From Planifilum fulgidum (GTDB lineage: Bacteria; Bacillota; Bacilli; Thermoactinomycetales; DSM-44946), in assembly GCF_900113175.1 (NCBI RefSeq), contig NZ_FOOK01000015.1, positions 1-64,000 of the forward strand: a stretch of DNA of 64,000 bases, in the 5' to 3' direction. Positions 44,722 through 58,447 of this stretch are shown in pieces. Both the position numbers and the translations under genes were made by a program. Positions within the stretch are counted from its first letter, which is position 1. Each line of letters opens with the position of its first letter. The notes under the pieces are model-generated. The model was not told where the DNA came from. It did not search any database and saw only the letters and a list, made by a program, of their open reading frames with translations.

Positions 44722-45510
44722 ATGGCAAATTCACCGAAACTGATCATAGAAGATCTTCATGTCTCCGTGGAGGACAAGGAGATCTTGAAAGGGGTCAACC
44801 TGGAGATCAACGGCGGGGAAGTCCACGCGATCATGGGTCCCAACGGGACCGGCAAGAGCACCCTCGCCCAGGCGATCATGGGACATCCCAAATATGAAGT
44901 GACAAAGGGGAGAGTCCTCCTGGACGGCGAGAACGTCCTGGAGATGGAAGTGAATGAGCGGGCGCTCAAGGGACTGTTTTTGGCGATGCAGTATCCCTCC
45001 GAAGTGAGCGGGGTGACCAACAGCGACTTCCTGCGCAGCGCCATCAATGCCCGCCGGGGGGAGGGCAACGAAATCTCCTTGATGAAGTTCATCCGCCAGC
45101 TGGATGAGAAGATGGAGCTCCTCGGCATCGACGAATCCTTCGCCCAGCGCTACCTGAACGAAGGGTTCTCCGGCGGTGAGAAGAAGCGGAACGAGATTCT
45201 GCAAATGATGATGCTGGAACCCCGGATCGCCATCCTGGACGAAATCGATTCCGGTCTGGACATCGACTCCATCAAGGTGGTGGCCAACGGGGTCAACTCG
45301 ATGCGCAGTCCGAATCTGGGTGTTCTGATCATCACCCACTATCAGCGTCTTCTCAACTACATCAAACCCGACTTCGTCCATGTCATCATGCAGGGGCGGA
45401 TTGTCCGTTCCGGCGGACCGGAATTGGCGCTTCAACTGGAAGAGCGGGGCTACGATTGGATTAAGGAAGAGCTGGGCATCGAAGACGAAACGGTCGAGCA
45501 AGAGGCCTAA
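44722..45510 (+). CDS. sufC: Fe-S cluster assembly ATPase SufC
   Basis: A 262-residue ABC ATPase without membrane domains. Walker A is GPNGTGKST, the signature is FSGGEKKR and Walker B is IAILDEIDSGLDID; the Q-loop LFLAMQYP is SufC-typical. It drives conformational change in the SufBCD scaffold. ATG at 44722 follows GGGGG by 8 nt; ATG 44716 and TTG 44707 are alternatives. First gene of sufCDSUB, the standard order of Firmicutes. Confidence 0.97.
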   Translation: MANSPKLIIEDLHVSVEDKEILKGVNLEINGGEVHAIMGPNGTGKSTLAQAIMGHPKYEVTKGRVLLDGENVLEMEVNERALKGLFLAMQYPSEVSGVTNSDFLRSAINARRGEGNEISLMKFIRQLDEKMELLGIDESFAQRYLNEGFSGGEKKRNEILQMMMLEPRIAILDEIDSGLDIDSIKVVANGVNSMRSPNLGVLIITHYQRLLNYIKPDFVHVIMQGRIVRSGGPELALQLEERGYDWIKEELGIEDETVEQEA

Positions 45511-45524
45511 GGTGGGTGACGACA

Positions 45525-48464
<2,940 letters not shown>

Positions 48465-48545
48465 GGAAGGGGGTCGACGCCGGAGTCTGCCCGGCGGCGA
48501 GCCTTCCCGTCCTGCCCGTTTTTCCGAAGAAAGGGAGGGATTTGC

Positions 48546-49970
<1,425 letters not shown>

Positions 49971-49989
49971 GTTGGATCGATGCGGTTTA

Positions 49990-50138
49990 TTGGCGGGTGA
50001 AAACCAGCCGCGTTTTCCCCGCCAAATTCTTTTGCCGCGGAAATGCGCGCCATTCCCGGTCTTGCGAGGGACGCGGAGAGATGGCATCAACGATCCTTTC
50101 ACATCTGCGTGTCCGAGACTTTCGGACGCGCATTTTTG
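49990..50138 (+). terminator. Two terminator hairpins after sufB
   Basis: TTGGCGGG plus TGAAAAC pairs with GTTTTC plus CCCGCCAA (49990-50025, one bulge), followed by TTCTTTT. A second hairpin, GCGTGTCCGA with TTCGGACGCGC (50107-50131), is followed by ATTTTT. The remainder of 50139-50390 is AT-richer and shows no gene. Confidence 0.65.
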
Positions 50139-50390
50139 ATTGGCGGCGGCTTGGCGTGGAAGAGCGCAGGATCATCGTCTGCAATCCGTTTTGACGCGAC
50201 CCAGTGAGAAGATGGTGGCGAATGGACATGAAATCTCATTGTTAAGGTACAGTTGCGAGGGATCCATGATATAAAAAGCAAGGAAAAAGGTCTGCACAAG
50301 GAAAAACTTCTGTATGCCGGCTTCTGAAGAAATTGTCTTGCATCCCGATGAGGTTTCATCATATAGCAACTTTATTCCTTGTATGGTGGC

Positions 50391-51323
50391 ATGATGGCCC
50401 TGCAAATCATGAAGAACGCAAAAAAGGCATATGGATCCTGGAAAGTGATCAGAAATGGATCGATTGCCATCGCAGCAGCCTTTATTGGATGGATTCTAAT
50501 ATCCCCCGATAGGGGAAATGGTGGAAGTGGCTGAAGGGTATATGCATCTTTATACAAAGGGTGAAGGAGTCAACACCATCGTGTTATTAAACAGCGCTGG
50601 GACGGCTGCACCGACACGGGATTTTGAACCTTTGATCAAAGAACTGGCAAAGAAAAATAAAGTCGTAGTGATCGAACCGTTTGGAAACGGATAAAGCAAT
50701 ATGACGAACAGAGAACAAACAGTGGAAAACATCGTGCAAGAAATCAGGCACGCTCTAAAAGAAGCGGATATACAAGGCCCATACATCTTGATGCCTCATT
50801 CCATTTCCGGCGTCTACAGCATGTATTATGCCAATACATACCCGGATGAAGTGAAAGCCGTCATGGGTATCGATCCGATATTGCCACAAGCGCTTAAATA
50901 TTTTGGTGAAGAGGCCCCTGCAATGCCTGCGTATTTTCGATATCTGGCGCCGACGGGAATTCTTTGCCGATTGCCGAGGATGGCAGCTACTCTGAAGAGA
51001 ATTTGGAAATGACCAAGGCGATCTCGGCCTGGAAGCTCTTTAATAAGAACGTTGTCAGCGAAGTCAATGAATTGAAAAATCACATAGACAAAACTTTGGA
51101 CATGAGATTTGCGGCCGATTTGCCCGTTTTATTATTCACCACGAAAGAAGATCAGGTATCGGAAGACGGCAAGAACCTGGAGACTTTTTTCAAGACCCGG
51201 TTGACCGATTCTCCGTCCAGTAGAGTTGTCGTTTTGGGGGGCCATCATAATCTCCATTGGACCCGGTATAAGGAAATGAGCAAAGAGGTGAACGAATTCA
51301 TCAAATCATCTGCTGCAGAATGA
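50391..51323 (+). pseudogene. Alpha/beta hydrolase, decayed, low GC
   Basis: Three frames are needed to read one hydrolase. A membrane-anchor segment (GSIAIAAAFIGWILIS, from 50394) is followed, after a shift at a C run near 50507, by VEVAEGYMHLYTKGEGV and VVVIEPFGNG. Then comes an in-frame TAA (50692) where relatives have a Trp or Tyr, then MTNREQTVENIVQEI with SISG (possible nucleophile), and a second shift near 50965 into the C-terminal part with GGHHNLHW. GC is well below that of neighbours. I infer a horizontally acquired gene in decay. Confidence 0.75.
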
Positions 51324-51472
51324 AGGGGATTTTCTTTCCCTCTTTAAATTCGAGATGGAAGGCTCCCGACGGGCAACGGAATGTCCAAGACGACTCCGGC
51401 CGCTTCAAGGGCCGGGGTTTTTTGACTGCGTTTCTCTTTTCCATTCGATGGATTTTGGTGTAGGATAAAAAA

Positions 51473-51492
51473 TATAATTGTTTATTAACAAT
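51473..51492 (+). promoter_or_regulatory. -10 box with operator of the DHA2 exporter
   Basis: TATAAT (51473-51478) overlaps a perfect inverted repeat ATTGTT-TATT-AACAAT (51477-51492), which would sit over the transcription start. The -35 is poor. MarR or TetR-type repressors use sites like this. Confidence 0.55.
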
Positions 51493-51592
51493 GTGTTGGA
51501 AGGGGCCGTATTGCCGGGAGAGGGCGAATCGTTTTTCCTTCCGGCCCCGGACCGTGCGGCGGCCTCCAATGTCAAAGGTGGAGGGAAGCAAT

Positions 51593-53152
51593 GTGAATCG
51601 ACGTCTCATGGGTTCGGTGGTTCTTTTTTGTATTGGCGTGTTTATGGGGGCCCTGGACAACGGAATCATTTCCGCGGCCCTGACGACCTTGATCGATTCC
51701 TTCGATGTGACGGCAACATGGGGTTCCTGGACCGTCACCATCTATACCTTGGGTATGGCCGTCAGCATTCCGATTGTCGGCAAAACGTCCGACAAGTACG
51801 GGATCAAGAAGCTGTTTTTGATCGAAATCTTTCTGTTCGGTCTGGGCTCCCTCCTGGTTGCCAGCAGTTTCAATTTCGGGATGTTTCTCTTCGCCCGGCT
51901 GATTCAGTCCCTGGGCGGAGGCGGGATTTTCATCATCGCCAGCTCTTACGTGCTCAAGAGCTTTCCGGTGGAGAAGCAGGGCGGGGCCCTCGGCATGCTG
52001 GGGGCCATGCACGGGATCGCGTCCGTCCTGGGGCCGAATGCGGGTTCTTTTATTTTGAGCGTCACCGGAAGCTGGCACTGGCTGTTTCTCATCAACATTC
52101 CGATCGCCGTGATCCTGCTGATTCTCGGCTATAAAGTGATCCGGGATCCGGAGATGGACGGTGCGGTGCAAAGGACGGATTGGGCAGGCATCGGTCTGCT
52201 CAGTGTGGCGCTGCTCTGTCTGATGTACAGCTTCACCCTGCTGGAGGGCGTGGACCTGCTGGAAAGCATGGCTTCCCCCGGATTTCTCCTCTTTGCGGGG
52301 GCGGGCGTTGTCCTCCTCATCGCGATGGGGTTTGTCGAACGGCGCATGGAGGCGGTCCGGGACGTGGACCCGCTGTTGCCCGTCGCGTTGCTGAGGGATG
52401 CCAGCTATCGGTGGACGCTTGTTCTCGCGCTCCTGTCGGGGGCCGTTTTGGCCTCGGTCATCTTCATCCCCGCCTACATTGAACAGTATCTGGGCGTGGA
52501 TCGAAACCTGTCGGGCTACTGGGTCACTCCCCTGGCCATCGCCTCCGGCGTGGGAGCCGGCGCCGGAGGGGCGGTGGTGGACCGGCGCGGTCCGATCCAG
52601 GCCCTGCTGGTGGCCACGGTTTTGACGGTGATCGGGTTTTTGCTGTTTCCCCTTTGGGTGACCAACCTGTGGCAGATGGTGGTGGCGAGCTGTCTGGTGG
52701 GAGTGGGATTCGGTTTCATGCTGGGAGCGCCCATCAACGTGCTCGCGGCGGAAAAGGCGGGGAATCAGAAGGGGATCGCCCTGGCCACCAGTTCCCTCCT
52801 CCGTCAGATCGGCATGACCCTGGCACCGACGGTGTACGCCGGTTTCATCGCCCGGTCCTTCTTGAACCTGGAGGATACGATCAAAAAGAAGATGGAAGAT
52901 GCCAACATTCCCATGGGAGGAAGCATGGCGCATCCCTCCGGGGAGGAGATGGATGTGGCGGCAATGCAGGAAGCCTTTGATAAAATTCCGGATCCGACCG
53001 TGAGGGAGATCCTGTCCTCTTCACTGCACGAGGTGATCGAAACCGGATACAGCGGGCTGTTCTACGCCTCCACAACCGTCGCCGTGGCGATGCTGCTCGC
53101 GGTGATCCTGCTCGGCTTGGTCCGCAGGAAGGGGGTCCGGCAGGAAGCTTGA
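51593..53152 (+). CDS. DHA2-family MFS exporter, 14 TM
   Basis: A 519-residue drug:proton antiporter. Motif D1 is LDNGIISAALTTLIDSF, motif A is GKTSDKYGIKKLF, and motif C is ASVLGPNAGSFILSVTGSW. A hydrophilic loop of about 60 residues near the C-terminus (NLEDTIKKKMEDANIPMGG) is outside the membrane. The GTG at 51593 has GGAGGG 7 nt upstream, whereas an earlier ATG (51569) has none. Substrate unknown. Third DHA2 gene in the window. Confidence 0.9.
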   Translation: MNRRLMGSVVLFCIGVFMGALDNGIISAALTTLIDSFDVTATWGSWTVTIYTLGMAVSIPIVGKTSDKYGIKKLFLIEIFLFGLGSLLVASSFNFGMFLFARLIQSLGGGGIFIIASSYVLKSFPVEKQGGALGMLGAMHGIASVLGPNAGSFILSVTGSWHWLFLINIPIAVILLILGYKVIRDPEMDGAVQRTDWAGIGLLSVALLCLMYSFTLLEGVDLLESMASPGFLLFAGAGVVLLIAMGFVERRMEAVRDVDPLLPVALLRDASYRWTLVLALLSGAVLASVIFIPAYIEQYLGVDRNLSGYWVTPLAIASGVGAGAGGAVVDRRGPIQALLVATVLTVIGFLLFPLWVTNLWQMVVASCLVGVGFGFMLGAPINVLAAEKAGNQKGIALATSSLLRQIGMTLAPTVYAGFIARSFLNLEDTIKKKMEDANIPMGGSMAHPSGEEMDVAAMQEAFDKIPDPTVREILSSSLHEVIETGYSGLFYASTTVAVAMLLAVILLGLVRRKGVRQEA

Positions 53153-53309
53153 CCCGGAAAGCCCCGACACGGGACTTTCCGGGAGGAAGGGGCGATTTTC
53201 CGCCGGTTTCATGTCCGGGCCTTTTCACCCGGTGGAAGATCCCGGTCCCCCGCGCCCGAACGCTTTTGGGGCCGCTTTCGGACATCAAAAGGGAAAGGCG
53301 AGGGGGCGG

Positions 53310-53860
53310 ATGACCGCACGGGTTCAAAAGTGGGGAAACAGCCTCGCGGTTCGGATTCCCAGCCATATTGCGAAGGAGACGGGCATCCATCAGGGGTCAT
53401 GGGTGCCAAAGAAAAAGAAGCCGACGTTGCATATGAAGTTTGATGTCTGCGCGGAAGGGCATGAGCGCCTCTGATGCGGAAGATTTGGTCTTCGTCCATT
53501 TTCTCCCCCAAGCGGGAGACGAGCCCGCCTGAAGGCGTCCCACCATCGTTTCACCCAAGGCCCTCGACGAGGCTGTGGTGGCCATCAGCAAATCGAGGAG
53601 CGTTCGGGAAGTGGAGGTCGGATCTTTCGTCCGGCACGGGGTTCCGTTTCGGGAGGTGGGGAACGACCGGGCGGTGGTGTGCCCGATCACGGGCCCTGAA
53701 AGGGGGATCCCTTCAAGGTGAAATTGCCGGAGGATTTGCCGATTCAGAAAGTGGTCCTGACGGACCGGGGCAAAAGTTTGGATTGGCGGGCCCGTCGGTT
53801 TCGGATCATATGGGCGCTTCCGTGGAAGGTCAAGTGTCTTGACTTCATTCATACTTAGCT
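53310..53860 (+). pseudogene. mazEF: MazEF toxin-antitoxin remnant
   Basis: The MazE part (53310-53474) starts MTARVQKWGNSLAVRIPSHI, a clear AbrB-type antitoxin domain, then jumps from GSWV to PKKKKPTL, so the middle of the protein is deleted. The MazF part (from about 53476) reads EDLVFVHFLPQAGDEPA, stop, RRPTIVSPKALDEAV, AVVCPITG, and after a frameshift TDRGKSLDWRARRFRIIW, the MazF core and C-terminus. At least one stop and one shift make the toxin inactive. I infer a decayed mazEF pair. Confidence 0.78.
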
Positions 53861-53997
53861 CGTTTTGAGATCGTCCGGTAAGAGGGGCTCTTTAGGAACA
53901 AACTCTCCTGAACATGCGGAGGGGCCGATCGTTTTTTTGACTTTGTGGATGAGGGGGCGCACAGGGACACCATCCTTTGACACAAGGAAAAAGTAAG

Positions 53998-54133
53998 GAC
54001 GGCCTTTTCGGCCGTCGCGTCTGCAGACTCGAGAGGCGATTTTTCGCCGGGCGACTCCACCCTGTGGAGCGAGACGGAAAACCGTCTCCCTCCTCATGCC
54101 TTGTCCACGGTTTGGACGGCCTTTCCGGCCGTC
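53998..54133. repeat. Two copies of a hairpin repeat (GACGGCC...GGCCGTC)
   Basis: GACGGCCTTTTCGGCCGTC (53998-54016) and GACGGCCTTTCCGGCCGTC (54115-54133) differ at one base. A different hairpin (GAGACGG...CCGTCTC, 54071-54088) lies between them. They resemble dispersed palindromic repeats found in intergenic DNA. One copy follows the flavin reductase gene and may also stop its transcript. Confidence 0.6.
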
Positions 54134-54149
54134 CATGATTGATGCAACA

Positions 54150-56147
54150 TCACAGGGTGGAGGCCACTTCGTAGGCGTCCCAGATGGCGTACATGATGTT
54201 GGCCACCCGGCGCGCATCGCCGATCCGGTGGATTTCCGCGAAGTCATGCTTCAATTCCTCGTACAGGGTTTTGTCGGGGTTAAAACCGATGGCCAACACG
54301 ACGGTGTCCGCCTCGATTTCTTTCTCCTCGCCGTCCGCTTGGACGAGAACCCCTTTCTCGGTGGCCCGGAGCACCTTCGCGGAGGTCATCACTTTTATGC
54401 CGTGGTGCGGGATGAGCGCCTTGAGCATGTCGGAGTTGGCGTGGCAAAGCGGGCCGTTTGCGGCGAGAAGCTCATCCATCTCTTCCACCAAAGTGACCTG
54501 TTTGCCCTGCTTGGCCAGCCAGAGGGCCAGCTCGCAGCCCACCAGTCCGCCGCCGACCACCACCGTGCGCTCTCCCGCCGGTTTTTCCCCCAGCAGGACC
54601 TCCTTGGCAGTGAAGACGTTTTTGCCCTCTCCCAAGGGAATCCGCTTCGGGATGGATCCGGTGGCCACGATCACGGCATCGGGATTTTCCTGCCTCACCA
54701 TTTCCGCCGTGACGGGAGTGTTCAGTTTCACTTCCACCTGCAAATCCCTCAGCACGTTTTCGTACCAGGCGGCGAGGGCCCGGTCATCCTCTTTGAAGTC
54801 GGGCACGCCGCCCGCCAGCAGATTGCCGCCCAGGCGGTCCCCTTTTTCGTAAAGGACGGGCTCGTGTCCGCGGAGCTTCAACACCCGGGCCGCTTCACAG
54901 CCTGCAACGCCGCCCCCGATGATCATCACCTTTTTCGGTTGAAGCGCCGGCGTCAGCCGGGCTTCGCGCTCCCGACAGGCGGCGGGATTGACCGCACAGC
55001 CCAGGGCGGAATATTCCTGGATGCGGCCCATGCATCCTTCATGGCAGGAGAGGCACGGACGGATCAGTTCCCGCTTTCCGGCCCGCAGTTTGTTCACGTA
55101 TTCCGGATCCGCCAAAAGGGGGCGCCCCAGACCGATGATGTCGCAGGCACCGCTGTTTATGGCGTCCAGGGCGAGGTCGGGGTTGTCCATCCGCCCGGCG
55201 CAGATGACGGGAACGTCGACGGCCTCCTTCACCCGTTTCGCGTAGGGGATGTAAAGGCCCTTCGGCATGTACATGGGGGGATGGCTCCACCACCAGGTAT
55301 CGTAGGAACCGACGTCCACGTCGAGGGCGTCATAACCGTAGCTGACCAGCAGCTTGGCCGCTTCGATACCCTCCTCCACGTCGCGCCCCTTTTCCTCGAA
55401 GGTTTCGCCGGGCAGTCCGCCTTCCCGCCAATCCTTGATGAAGCTTTTGACGCTGTAGCGCAGGGCCACGGGAAAATCGTCGCCGCAGCGCTCTTTGATC
55501 TCTTCGACGACTTCCCGCGCAAACCGGAGCCGGTTTTCCAGGGATCCGCCGTATTCGTCGGTGCGCTGGTTGAAGAAGGAGATGGCGAATTGGTCCAGCA
55601 GATACCCTTCATGCACGGCGTGAATTTCGACGCCGTCGAAGCCTGCCCGCTTGGCGTTGACGGCTCCGATTCCGAACATCCTGACGATGTGCCGAATCTC
55701 CTCCTTCGCCAGGGGGCGGCAGGTTTTGTTCAGCCACCGGTGGGGAATGGGAGAAGGCGCCACGGGCGGATGGTCGCCCAGATTGGTGGGGATGGTCACC
55801 CTTCCGAAGCCCGCACTCATCTGCAGGAAGATCTTCGCGTCATAGGCGTGAATCCGCTCGGTCAACTCCCGGGCGGTCCGCACGAAATGGATGCTGTTGT
55901 GGGTGGGGCAGGGAACGCTCGGCATGGCGTGCTTTTCCACCTGATTGTCGACAAAGGTGACGCCGGTGATGATCAGGGCCGTTCCCCCCCGGGCCCGTTC
56001 CACGTAATAATCGATGCCGCGTTGATTGAATCCCCCTTCGGAATCGGAAAGGCCGAGGGGGCCCATCGGCGCCATCGCATAGCGGTTTTTCAGCTCCACC
56101 GGTCCGATGGAAACCGGTTCAAACAGTTTGGCGTACTTTTGGTGCAT
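54150..56147 (-). CDS. NADH:flavin oxidoreductase / 2,4-dienoyl-CoA reductase family (2-enoate reductase-like)
   Basis: A 665-residue flavoenzyme with FMN barrel, [4Fe-4S] site and FAD/NAD domain. The barrel (1-340) includes HAVHEGYLLDQF and RTDEYGGSLENR. The cluster motif is CLSCHEGCMGR with a further Cys about 13 residues on. The nucleotide domain begins VMIIGGGVAGCEAARVL (near 385). It reduces a C=C bond of an enoate or enoyl-CoA. ATG at 56147 follows AAGGAGGAGGG. FadH-like and cinnamate-reductase-like roles are both possible; the phenylalanine genes elsewhere in the window make the latter worth testing. Confidence 0.92.
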   Translation of the reverse strand: MHQKYAKLFEPVSIGPVELKNRYAMAPMGPLGLSDSEGGFNQRGIDYYVERARGGTALIITGVTFVDNQVEKHAMPSVPCPTHNSIHFVRTARELTERIHAYDAKIFLQMSAGFGRVTIPTNLGDHPPVAPSPIPHRWLNKTCRPLAKEEIRHIVRMFGIGAVNAKRAGFDGVEIHAVHEGYLLDQFAISFFNQRTDEYGGSLENRLRFAREVVEEIKERCGDDFPVALRYSVKSFIKDWREGGLPGETFEEKGRDVEEGIEAAKLLVSYGYDALDVDVGSYDTWWWSHPPMYMPKGLYIPYAKRVKEAVDVPVICAGRMDNPDLALDAINSGACDIIGLGRPLLADPEYVNKLRAGKRELIRPCLSCHEGCMGRIQEYSALGCAVNPAACREREARLTPALQPKKVMIIGGGVAGCEAARVLKLRGHEPVLYEKGDRLGGNLLAGGVPDFKEDDRALAAWYENVLRDLQVEVKLNTPVTAEMVRQENPDAVIVATGSIPKRIPLGEGKNVFTAKEVLLGEKPAGERTVVVGGGLVGCELALWLAKQGKQVTLVEEMDELLAANGPLCHANSDMLKALIPHHGIKVMTSAKVLRATEKGVLVQADGEEKEIEADTVVLAIGFNPDKTLYEELKHDFAEIHRIGDARRVANIMYAIWDAYEVASTL

Positions 56148-56983
56148 GTTTCCCTCCTCCTTCGATTCGAACAAACTTCCAATCTATCCTTTTTGTCCTG
56201 CTGCTGCCCTCCATGTCCTTTTTCAGGTTCAAGGCCAGTGTACAGGGAAAAGCGGAGATTGTTTGTGATAAATTGAACAAAAAGGTTTTCCGACTTGTGA
56301 TATTTTGTTTCCGTTGTTTGACGGTCGCCCGTCTCCCGGGAGAGGCTGCGGGGGAAATCGGTTGGGTGCCGCTTCTTCGGCGCAATGAAAGTCTGGATTA
56401 CGAAGGGAGGGCTTGGCCGGAAAAGGAGAAGGGAGAAAGCCCTGTGGGCGGGATCAAGCGGGGCGAACCCGACGGGCCGTTGAGGGCGCTTTTGGAGGGA
56501 GCGGAAGATTTTCCGCCATCCGCCGAGGATGTTCCGGAAAGCCGGGGAGGGATACGGACTCCGTCGTCCCTCGCCTTGGAGGTCGGCAATCCGGGAAGCG
56601 GAATGCGGTTGAGGTGCCCTGTCGCAATCCATGAATCCGATCGCGGCGCCGATCCAAAATGCCGTCCGGGTTGCCGCGGCGTCGGCCTGGCCCGGGGAGG
56701 CGGAACCGTTCATCGGGATGCCGAAGCCGGTTTTCTCATCCATCGGATGCAAAAGCGCCAGATCACACTCCGGATGTTGACTTCCTTCCGGAAGCGGAAT
56801 CGGTGCGGGGATGCGCCCCGGCAGCCGGGGGGCAATCGAGACGGGACGTGTCGGAGAGCTGCGGGACCGGGCGTTTTTTCGCCGGGAATGGGCTCCGGAT
56901 TTCCTTTGAGGAAAAGCACTGCCGGACAAGGGGGCTCTCCCTTGACTTGCCGCCTTCGCAACTGACCGGGACACCCTGCAAAC
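56148..56983. other. 836-bp region without a supported gene
   Basis: Open frames occur on both strands but have no ribosome sites or recognisable domains. The 56250-56290 part is AT-rich and may hold the promoter of the flavin reductase on the minus strand. The rest is GC-rich with no clear structure. Confidence 0.4.
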
Positions 56984-57022
56984 GGAAACGCCCCGGCGCG
57001 AATCCTCGCCCGGGGCGTTTCC
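56984..57022. terminator. Hairpin downstream of cfr
   Basis: GGAAACGCCCCGG and CCGGGGCGTTTCC form a perfect 13-bp stem about 95 bp past the cfr stop. There is no strong T run, so it is a weak terminator or an mRNA-stabilising element. Confidence 0.5.
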
Positions 57023-57116
57023 GATGCGCCGAGGCGTCGGCAGGGCATCCCTCCCCCCGCCGGTGTCCGTTTCGAGTCGGCGTTTTGCCGGACACCCGGC
57101 CCGCCGTTTTCCCGCT

Positions 57117-58190
57117 TCACCGTCCTTTTGCAGGGGCCTTGTGCTCCTCCGGCTCGCCGCGGATGTAGTACCGCCCGTACAATTGCCCGCAGGCGGCTTC
57201 GATGTCCACGCCGAAGGATTGCCTGATTGTCACCTTCACGCCCGCTCTTCGCAAACGCCGGCAAAGGGTGGCCAGTTCCTCCTCGCGCGGACGCTGGTAC
57301 GCCTTCGGAGCCCCGCTGGCGGGATTGTAGCGGATCAGGTTGACGTGGTACAGATAATCCCAGGGTCCGCGCCCCCGCAGCAGGGAAACCAGTTTTTCCG
57401 CATGTTCGGGCGTATCGTTCACGCCCGGCAGGACGATGTAGGCGATGTACACCTTGCGCCGGTGTCTTTGAATGTGCGCATCCAACGCGTCCAACACCTC
57501 GTCCAGCGGATACTTCCGGTTGATCGGCATCAGAGCGCTCCGCTGCTCGTCAAAGGGGGAATGAAGCGAAAAGGTGAGATTCACCTGCGGAAACTCCCTG
57601 GACAAGCGTTCGATTTGGGGGACGAGCCCGATCGTGGAGACCGTGATCCTCCGGGGGCTCAGGTTGAACAGCCGGGGATCGGTCAGGACTTTCAGGGCGG
57701 TGAAGATTTGCGGATTGGCCAGCGCCTCCCCCATGCCCATCAGGGAAATGCTGTCGATGGGATGGCTTTGCAGATGAAAATAAAGGATCTGATCGGTGAT
57801 CTCGTCCGCGCTCAGATTCCGCTTCAGCCCGATCCTGCCCGTTGCGCAGAAGCGGCAGCCGAAGCCGCATCCGCACTGGGAGGAAATGCAATAGGACTGC
57901 CAGCCCGCGCGGTAGATCAGCCGGACCGTTTCGATCTTGTTGGAATCGGGCAGTTCAAACAGCACTTTGTCCGCTTGACCGGACTGTTTCCGGAACACGG
58001 GTGTCAGGTGCAAAACGCTTTTTCCGAACCGTTTCCGCAACTGATGGCGCAGCGGGAGCGGCAGGGTCGTCATCCGGTCGAATTCGCCGATCCGCTCCTT
58101 GAAAACGGCGTGCAGGATTTGATTGAAGCGGTACCGGGGCCATCCGTTCTCGGCGACAAACGCTTTCAGCCGGTCATATTTGGTTTCCAT
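57117..58190 (-). CDS. cfr: Cfr-family 23S rRNA (adenine2503-C8)-methyltransferase
   Basis: A 357-residue radical SAM enzyme. From memory it is closer to staphylococcal Cfr than to housekeeping RlmN: YRAGWQSYCISSQCGCGFGC, then SADEITDQILYFHL, SISLMGMGEALAN and KVYIAYIVLPGVND all match Cfr. Cluster cysteines are C108, C112, C115; the methyl-carrying catalytic Cys is C334 (DIEAACGQLYG) and C101 matches Cfr Cys105. It adds a methyl at C8 of A2503, giving resistance to phenicols, lincosamides, oxazolidinones, pleuromutilins and streptogramin A if active. ATG at 58190 follows GAGGAGGG. A complex leader with two terminators precedes it. Confidence 0.92.
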   Translation of the reverse strand: METKYDRLKAFVAENGWPRYRFNQILHAVFKERIGEFDRMTTLPLPLRHQLRKRFGKSVLHLTPVFRKQSGQADKVLFELPDSNKIETVRLIYRAGWQSYCISSQCGCGFGCRFCATGRIGLKRNLSADEITDQILYFHLQSHPIDSISLMGMGEALANPQIFTALKVLTDPRLFNLSPRRITVSTIGLVPQIERLSREFPQVNLTFSLHSPFDEQRSALMPINRKYPLDEVLDALDAHIQRHRRKVYIAYIVLPGVNDTPEHAEKLVSLLRGRGPWDYLYHVNLIRYNPASGAPKAYQRPREEELATLCRRLRRAGVKVTIRQSFGVDIEAACGQLYGRYYIRGEPEEHKAPAKGR

Positions 58191-58447
58191 GACGATCCCT
58201 CCTCGGATAGGCACCAGAGGCACGGCGACCCCGGCGCCCCCCAGGAAGGGATAAAAAGAGGCGCCGGGTGACCGGCGCCGAGGGCGAGTCGAACAGATTC
58301 GCGCTGTTCCATGTAAAAAGGGCGCCGGACATACCGGTGCCCCTTTTTGGTGCGGATTGGGATGAAAATTTTATCCGTATAAAGACAGGCGGGTTGTGAA
58401 GAGCACCGGCATGTTTTCGCTATGCCATTTAAGCCGAGCGAAAACAT
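58166..58447 (-). CDS. Candidate leader reading frame overlapping cfr start
   Basis: An open frame of 93 residues starts at ATG 58447 with GAGGAG ending 8 nt upstream, a good ribosome site. It reads through both leader terminators and stops 25 nt inside cfr. A second, shorter frame (ATG 58454, 27 residues, ends 58371) overlaps it in another phase and ends before the first terminator, but GGAG is only 1 nt from its ATG. Either could be the regulatory leader peptide. No protein family is recognised, and I treat these as regulatory, not structural, genes. Confidence 0.45.
   Translation of the reverse strand: MFSLGLNGIAKTCRCSSQPACLYTDKIFIPIRTKKGHRYVRRPFYMEQRESVRLALGAGHPAPLFIPSWGAPGSPCLWCLSEEGSSWKPNMTG
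58255..58281 (-). terminator. Leader terminator 2 of cfr
   Basis: GGCGCCGG and CCGGCGCC (58260-58267 with 58272-58279) form a perfect 8-bp stem with a 4-nt loop, followed on the minus strand by TCTTTTT. It lies between the first leader hairpins and the cfr start. Confidence 0.75.
58315..58348 (-). terminator. Leader terminator 1 of cfr
   Basis: GGGGCACCGG and CCGGCGCCC form a 9-pair stem with one mismatch, extended by A:T pairs, with a T run on the minus strand. It would stop cfr transcripts in the leader, about 140 nt after the promoter. Confidence 0.7.

Noticed and set aside
56213-57168. Overlapping plus- and minus-strand frames between the flavin reductase and cfr
   Set aside because: No ribosome sites, no domains, and the frames cover each other on both strands.
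57117-58190. Calling this gene rlmN
   Set aside because: Sequence blocks recalled from Cfr match along the length better than RlmN, and the inducible-looking leader fits a resistance gene; phylogeny would settle it.
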